From assembly GCA_014885115.2 (NCBI GenBank), contig WKLE02001358.1, positions 1 through 10,650 on the forward strand: a stretch of DNA of 10,650 nucleotides, in the 5' to 3' direction. Origin of the DNA: Asterionellopsis glacialis (Eukaryota; Bacillariophyta; Plagiogrammaphyceae; Rhaphoneidales; Asterionellopsidaceae). The position numbers and the translations under genes are program-made. This document shows positions 8,534 to 10,650 of this stretch, piece after piece. The notes below the pieces were generated by a model, which saw only the letters and a program-made list of their open reading frames with translations, ran no database searches and was not told where the DNA came from. How positions within the stretch are numbered: position 1 is the first letter of the stretch; the number at the start of each line of letters is the position of its first letter.

Positions 8534-9838
8534 TTACAGTTCTCCCGAACGCGTGGGGTATAAATGCTTGATTTTTTGCAACTCCAATTCCCAAACACCA
8601 CAGTTGCCTGTTATGAACACTCGGTCTCCACCGTCTGCGACGTTGGCGATTTTACAGCTATCCTTTTTTGATGTCATTAGACGTGCAACGACCTTTTCTT
8701 CTCGGAGATCCACAATGCAAAGACCTCCCGAACATGACGCAATCAACAGCCTTCTATTATCAAGAGGATAATCAAGAACTTCAAAACTGTCTGCACAACC
8801 ACCATTTGATTCTTCAAGAACATCTTCAATGATTGAAATCCGTTTCCATTCGTTGCCGTCCTTTACGATGGAGTCATCATTGCTGTTCTTGCGTTGAAAT
8901 ATGATCCATCTAGACGTTCCTTGTGTGCAGCTTGGATTGTGCGACCCTTGACAACACTCAGCAACCACTAGATTGTCACCATCAAGTCCAATGCCATTTG
9001 GACGGTCCATTTTGGCGACAAGGCTCACTTTCAACACTTTAGATAGTTCTTCCCTTAATCTTTCTTTGTCAACAGCCTTACTAAGTTCGAGTAAATCAAG
9101 CGGAAATTCAACTCTATACACACCACAGAAACCTGGACCATCGTTTTTGACCCGATCATCTAAATAGGGAAGATCCTGCATCCGATCTTGTTCGAGCCAA
9201 GCGTAGACAGGATCAGTAAAATAAACAACTATCTTTTCTGCCTCCCTTCGTACAACTAGATCGTTCGGTCCATTGAGTTTCCGACCACCCCATTCAGTGA
9301 CCAGAGGTATCCTTTCACCTGTCTTGATGTTTAGCAGAGCCAATCGTTGAGCCCCATGTTGACATATGATAATTATATCATGGTGTCTTTCATATGCTGA
9401 AGATGATTTCGGTATAAGTGCAAGACCATTGCTTCCTGGTTCAGCTCTCCAAGCATAATCTTCCAGTGGTGCATCTCCACTCAATTCTAGTAGTACTTTT
9501 AGGGCATTGTCTCCCTTAGTATTCATTATATTGTAGCTATAAATTTTTGCATCTATAGTTTCCGAAAATAACAAATATTCGTGTGGTGTATCATCTGAAT
9601 TTTTTAGTTTGCCATGCCAAACCACAGGACCTTCAGTCCATTTCAGATTATCAGTCGCGTTCAAAAGAATCGTAGGCGACCGTGTTGTAAAGATGGAATC
9701 CCAAACTGTCAAGTTCCCTGTTATTTCGTAGCATTGAACAATAATTGAGGAGGAAAAGAAAAGGAGGAGACCAAACAATATTTGATCCACGATAAAAATG
9801 CATCCAAGTCTTCTTTGAGTGCGCCGCCGCCTTTCCAT
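8534..9838 (-). CDS. SMP-30/gluconolactonase-like lactonase with N-terminal signal sequence
   Basis: A single-exon gene of 434 residues; ATG is at 9838-9836 and TAA at 8536-8534. Residues 1-12 are Arg-rich, followed by a hydrophobic segment (about 13-35) ending near VQCYE. This is a signal peptide or signal anchor, so the protein is probably secreted or sits in the ER/endomembrane lumen. There is no ASAF-type plastid motif. The rest is a six-bladed beta-propeller of the SGL family. LKWTEGP supplies the Glu metal ligand (Glu69), RKLNGPNDLVV an Asn ligand (Asn192), YFTDP follows at 206-210, MDRPNGIGLD supplies Asn281, and GGCADSFEV the Asp (Asp350). The family hydrolyses sugar lactones or related esters using a divalent metal; the substrate here is unknown. 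Several Cys residues (for example 295, 296, 304, 348, 369, 373) would suit disulfides in a secreted protein. It could also be an arylesterase or paraoxonase-like hydrolase. Confidence 0.88.
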   Translation of the reverse strand: MERRRRTQRRLGCIFIVDQILFGLLLFFSSSIIVQCYEITGNLTVWDSIFTTRSPTILLNATDNLKWTEGPVVWHGKLKNSDDTPHEYLLFSETIDAKIYSYNIMNTKGDNALKVLLELSGDAPLEDYAWRAEPGSNGLALIPKSSSAYERHHDIIIICQHGAQRLALLNIKTGERIPLVTEWGGRKLNGPNDLVVRREAEKIVVYFTDPVYAWLEQDRMQDLPYLDDRVKNDGPGFCGVYRVEFPLDLLELSKAVDKERLREELSKVLKVSLVAKMDRPNGIGLDGDNLVVAECCQGSHNPSCTQGTSRWIIFQRKNSNDDSIVKDGNEWKRISIIEDVLEESNGGCADSFEVLDYPLDNRRLLIASCSGGLCIVDLREEKVVARLMTSKKDSCKIANVADGGDRVFITGNCGVWELELQKIKHLYPTRSGEL

Positions 9839-10057
9839 TGAATTATTCTGAAACTCTCTCCCCCTGATTTAAGATCGGATGTGTGTAGCAAATTTGAATC
9901 TTCACGTGCTTCGATTTGTCCAGTCGTCCCGTATTTAGGAGTACTGCGTGTCTAATTTTTAGTATAAAAGGATTAAGGATCTCTACCGGTAGATCACTTG
10001 CTGCTTATTCTTTTGGCCTGTGTTTTTTGGTCATGGTGAGCACTTGTGCGCAACAAC
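9839..10057. promoter_or_regulatory. intergenic region, likely divergent promoters
   Basis: This stretch lies upstream of the minus-strand lactonase and must hold its promoter; a CACGTG box is at 9903-9908, about 65 bp from its ATG, with no obvious minus-strand TATA element. On the plus strand TATAAAAG at 9963-9970 is a strong TATA match, followed by a 12-bp palindrome TCTACCGGTAGA (9982-9993) where initiation would be expected. The first plus-strand ATG, at 10033, opens an 18-codon frame only. A transcription unit reading rightwards is therefore plausible but unproven. Confidence 0.4.
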
Positions 10058-10342
10058 ATGCATTGTATCGCGGTGTCAATGAAACATAGAGAAATCACCC
10101 GGTGTCAATGAAAACATAGAGAAATCACCTCGGTTGTGGCTTCTCGACAAACAACCGGACTTTTGTCAGGAGTTTTTTCTTGTTTACCCGATCAAATCGC
10201 TCTATTTCTTATGCTGCAGAACATTCCCTCCAACACACAACATGTGTTGGTTCAACGGCAAACACCAGCACAAAAATTTTGCAACGCGCCAAACTCATGG
10301 CATACCTTCACAAGCCTGGTCGGTAACGTTCCTCTGGTATGA
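10058..10342 (+). pseudogene. small unrecognised ORF interrupted by an in-frame TGA
   Basis: From ATG 10058 one frame runs to TGA 10340-10342, broken only by TGA at 10109-10111. That stop lies inside the second copy of a tandem 29/30-bp duplication. Because the duplication plus one extra A totals 30 bp, the frame is the same on both sides. Without the duplicated unit the frame would be about 84 codons. The region after the break contains a hydrophobic stretch (SCLPDQIALFLMLQ) and ends inside the ~170-bp tandem repeat. A TATA element lies about 90 bp upstream. No family is recognised, and it could be a chance frame. Confidence 0.25.
10072..10129 (+). repeat. tandem duplication, two units of 28-29 bp
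   Basis: The unit GGTGTCAATGAAA(A)CATAGAGAAATCACC occurs at 10072-10099 and 10101-10129, separated by a single C and differing by one A in an A-run. Each unit begins GGTG and ends CACC, so each could close as a weak hairpin. Two copies are too few to call a regulatory array or CRISPR. Confidence 0.85.
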
Positions 10343-10616
10343 TGTTTATTATTTATGGGAGAAGAAGGTAAGGTCTTGATTAATTATTGTTCATGAGATA
10401 ATTTTTTTAAAAATAATACATTAAGTAGAATTTGGTAGATTATAAACCAATTTTGCAACGCGCCAAACTCATGGAATACCTTTACAAGACTGGTCGGTAA
10501 CATTCCTCTGGTATTATGTTTATTATTTGTGGGAGAAGATGGTAAGGTCCTAATTAATTATTGTGCATGAGATAATTTTTTGTAATAATACATTCAGTAG
10601 ATTTTGGTAGATTATA
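10275..10616 (+). repeat. tandem direct repeat, two ~170-bp copies, period 174 at the start
   Basis: Copy 1 is 10275-10444 and copy 2 is 10449-10616. Both start AATTTTGCAACGCGCC and end TTTGGTAGATTATA. The first ~120 bp align without gaps with about ten substitutions; indels are confined to the A/T-rich tail. In a shared frame (10277 and 10451) both read CNAPNSW and end at a TGA at the equivalent position (10394 and 10568), but copy 1 also has an earlier TGA (10340) where copy 2 has TTA. Copy 2 stays open from 10439 to 10570. The array may continue past the window edge, which it approaches within 34 bp. It could be duplicated exon, satellite or element DNA. Confidence 0.85.
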
Positions 10617-10650
10617 TACATATTAGGTGCAAGCAAGAGATATACCAGGT

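Noticed and set aside
9730..9838. Plastid-targeting bipartite presequence on the lactonase
   Set aside because: No ASAF-like motif with aromatic residue after the hydrophobic segment; VQCYEITG follows instead.
10072..10129. CRISPR-like repeat pair
   Set aside because: Only two units, a one-base spacer and a eukaryotic context; it is a simple tandem duplication.
10134..10379. An 81-codon plus-strand frame beginning at a non-ATG codon
   Set aside because: It overlaps the frame that is shared and aligned between the tandem copies and has no supporting evidence of its own.

Overview
The window looks like nuclear DNA from a microalga, most probably a diatom or related stramenopile. The grounds are a bicarbonate-type (soluble) adenylyl cyclase of the protist/animal kind, two short introns (91 and 99 bp) with GTAAGT donors and CTAAC-type branch sites, AT-rich intergenic DNA with short transposon debris, and eukaryotic TATA elements. 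There are no operons or Shine-Dalgarno sites. The assignment is inference; no marker gene settles the species.

Layout. Positions 1-740 hold a GTAC-rich palindromic stretch followed by a broken Tc1/mariner-superfamily (plant-type, DD39D-like) transposase. Positions 740-3500 are mostly non-coding, with one long foldback element (1804-2106) that looks like a MITE, a low-confidence eroded coding patch near 2320-2550, and a second GTAC-rich cluster at about 3100-3400. Positions 3500-3717 are the likely promoter and leader of the main gene. Positions 3718-8521 (+) encode, in three exons, a predicted 1537-residue soluble adenylyl cyclase-like protein: two cyclase homology domains, a STAND/AAA-type NTPase and a long helical, TPR-like C-terminal half. 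Positions 8534-9838 (-) encode a secreted or membrane-anchored SMP-30/gluconolactonase-like protein. The two genes face each other tail to tail with only 12 bp between stop codons, so their transcripts probably overlap. To the right (9839-10650) are an intergenic promoter region with a plus-strand TATA element, a 29/30-bp tandem duplication, a small interrupted reading frame and two tandem copies of a ~170-bp unit whose differences look partly coding-constrained.

Functionally, the cyclase would make cAMP, probably as a CO2/bicarbonate-linked signal, but two active-site or sensor positions appear changed (Ala538, Ser308; alignment from memory). The lactonase-like neighbour has no evident pathway link to it. 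The most unusual items are the cyclase's altered residues, a stop-free multiple-of-three intron inside it, the extreme convergent gene spacing, the long hairpin element and the interrupted small ORF with its tandem copies at the right edge.
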